Source: Gammaproteobacteria bacterium
Lineage (GTDB): Bacteria; Pseudomonadota; Gammaproteobacteria; GCA-001735895
Direction: 5' to 3'
NCBI GenBank assembly: GCA_029882955.1
Contig: JAOUJX010000055.1
Location: 1-14,765, forward strand
Length of the DNA stretch: 14,765 nt
Below the pieces are notes generated by a model. It saw only the letters and a program-made list of their open reading frames with translations, was not told where the DNA came from and did not search any database. A program made the translations under genes and the position numbers. Below, in pieces: positions 13,778 to 14,765 of the stretch. Within the stretch, counting starts at the first letter, position 1, and each line of letters begins with the position of its first letter.

Positions 13778-14765
13778 ATGAATAAACTAACCTCCTTAAG
13801 AACACTCTCAAAGGCACTTATTTCTAACGAACTTGGCGCTGCCGAACTGGCGCAGCAGACGCTTGCTCGAGCCAAACAGTCGACATCAGTATTTATAGCA
13901 CTGAATGACGCTTTAGCCAGTCAGGCCAACAGCATTGATGAAGCTCGAAACCGTGGTGTAACCATGCCGCCTCTAGCCGGTATACCGATTAGCACAAAAG
14001 ATCTGTTTAATCTTAAAGGCGAGAAAACGCTGGCCGGGTCAGTCGTTCGTCGAGATCTTTGTGCTGCCGAAGACGAAGACGCCGAGGTCATTAAGCCACT
14101 ACGCGAAGCTGGTTTACTCTTCGCCGGCCGAACTAACATGAGCGAATTTGCTTTCTCAGGCATGGGTAAAAACCCGCATTATGGTACGCCGCCTTCGATC
14201 TGGGACAGAAAAACCGGCCGCCTGCCGGGTGGATCTTCGTCGGGTAGCGCGGTAAGCGTGGCTGAAGGGATTGTGGTCGCAACACTCGGTTCGGACACTG
14301 CCGGTTCCTGCCGTATACCCGCAGCCTTTAATGGCATCGTCGGCGTCAAACCAAGCTATGGACGCCTGTCATTGACTGGTATTTATCCGCTATCCCCCAC
14401 TTCGGACGCACCCGGGCCTCTGGCCCATGATGTCGATAGTTGTTACCTGTTAGACCAGCTCATGAGTGGACGTTTATCGCCTTCCGCCCCCCTGCCTGCT
14501 CTGGAAACTCCATCGAACGAGTCGCTAAAACTAGTTGTACCCCAGTCAGGGGTTCTTGATGGGCTGGATGAAGAAGTACAAAAAGCTTTCAACCAGTCGC
14601 TCGATGCCTTACGCGCCAGCGGAGCGAGAGTTATTGAGGCTGATATGTCATCCATCGACGACTGCATCGACATGTTCGCCAAACGCCCGGTCGTGATCCA
14701 CGAGGCCTACCATCACCATCGACAGATGCTTGAACAATACGGGGACCTGTACGACCCCTTCGTCC
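13778..14765 (+). CDS. Amidase-signature family enzyme, 3'-truncated by window edge
   Basis: The first 329 codons are present; family members are usually about 430-500 residues. Amidase-signature enzymes hydrolyse C-N amide bonds with a Ser-cisSer-Lys triad. The pieces seen are catalytic K74 (PLAGIPISTKDLFNLKG), the neighbouring GRTNMSEFAFSGMG (117-130), the cis-Ser loop PGGSSSGSAVSVA (150-162) and the nucleophile S177 in GSDTAGSCRIPAAFNGIVGVKP (171-192). The nucleophile loop reads DTAGSCR where many members have DTGGSIR, and the cis-Ser loop has GGSSSGS where GGSSGGS is common. The DTAGS form occurs in some allophanate-hydrolase-like members, but the substrate cannot be named. There is no glutamine-pathway partner (GatB/GatC) in view, so a catabolic amidase is more likely than GatA. 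ATG 13778 places the signature at the usual distance from the N-terminus; no Shine-Dalgarno is visible. Confidence 0.9.
   Translation, partial: MNKLTSLRTLSKALISNELGAAELAQQTLARAKQSTSVFIALNDALASQANSIDEARNRGVTMPPLAGIPISTKDLFNLKGEKTLAGSVVRRDLCAAEDEDAEVIKPLREAGLLFAGRTNMSEFAFSGMGKNPHYGTPPSIWDRKTGRLPGGSSSGSAVSVAEGIVVATLGSDTAGSCRIPAAFNGIVGVKPSYGRLSLTGIYPLSPTSDAPGPLAHDVDSCYLLDQLMSGRLSPSAPLPALETPSNESLKLVVPQSGVLDGLDEEVQKAFNQSLDALRASGARVIEADMSSIDDCIDMFAKRPVVIHEAYHHHRQMLEQYGDLYDPFV

Overview
The window looks like a chromosomal segment of a gammaproteobacterium, probably free-living and perhaps marine. The best single clue is a YaiL/DUF2058 protein whose C-terminal acidic signature nearly matches the enterobacterial one. 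MltA, two Slp-family lipoproteins, a methyl-accepting chemotaxis protein and a hybrid kinase all indicate a Gram-negative, motile bacterium with an outer membrane. I see no rRNA, tRNA, CRISPR array, insertion sequence, integrase or phage gene, and no abrupt compositional island, so this reads as ordinary chromosome with some accessory sensory and catabolic modules.

Layout, left to right. (1) Positions 1-671: 3' part of a tartrate/D-malate dehydrogenase gene, followed after 19 bp by mltA (691-1818). (2) A 379-bp gene-free stretch with a candidate promoter, then a secreted DsrE-family protein (2198-2704) and a membrane-anchored coiled-coil PDZ protein (2768-3622). (3) A two-component pair facing each other: a NarL/LuxR-type response regulator (3768-4430, +) and a six-helix hybrid histidine kinase (4427-6190, -), whose stop codons share one CTAG. 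(4) Two tandem, diverged Slp-family lipoprotein genes (6243-6725 and 6759-7301, both -) upstream of the kinase and on its strand; slp-slp-kinase could be one transcript. (5) Divergently, a non-pyrrolysine MttB-superfamily methyltransferase gene (7455-9023) overlaps a ketopantoate-reductase-family dehydrogenase gene (9020-9943) by ATGA. (6) A convergent gap, then yaiL (10148-10696, -). (7) A translationally coupled pair on the minus strand: an unrecognised secreted, helix-rich protein (12793-13701) and an MCP (10775-12796). (8) The 5' part of an amidase-signature enzyme (13778 to the window end).

How they may work together (inference). The Slp pair, kinase and regulator could form an envelope-sensing unit. 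The secreted protein and MCP overlap by four bases, which suggests a periplasmic accessory factor for chemotaxis or a related signalling output. The MttB-like protein and the dehydrogenase probably act in one catabolic route on a methylated amine or related compound, but no corrinoid protein gene is visible here. The most useful leads are the secreted protein/MCP pair, the MttB/PanE-like pair, the Slp-kinase-regulator arrangement and the short leader ORFs in the 7302-7454 divergent region.
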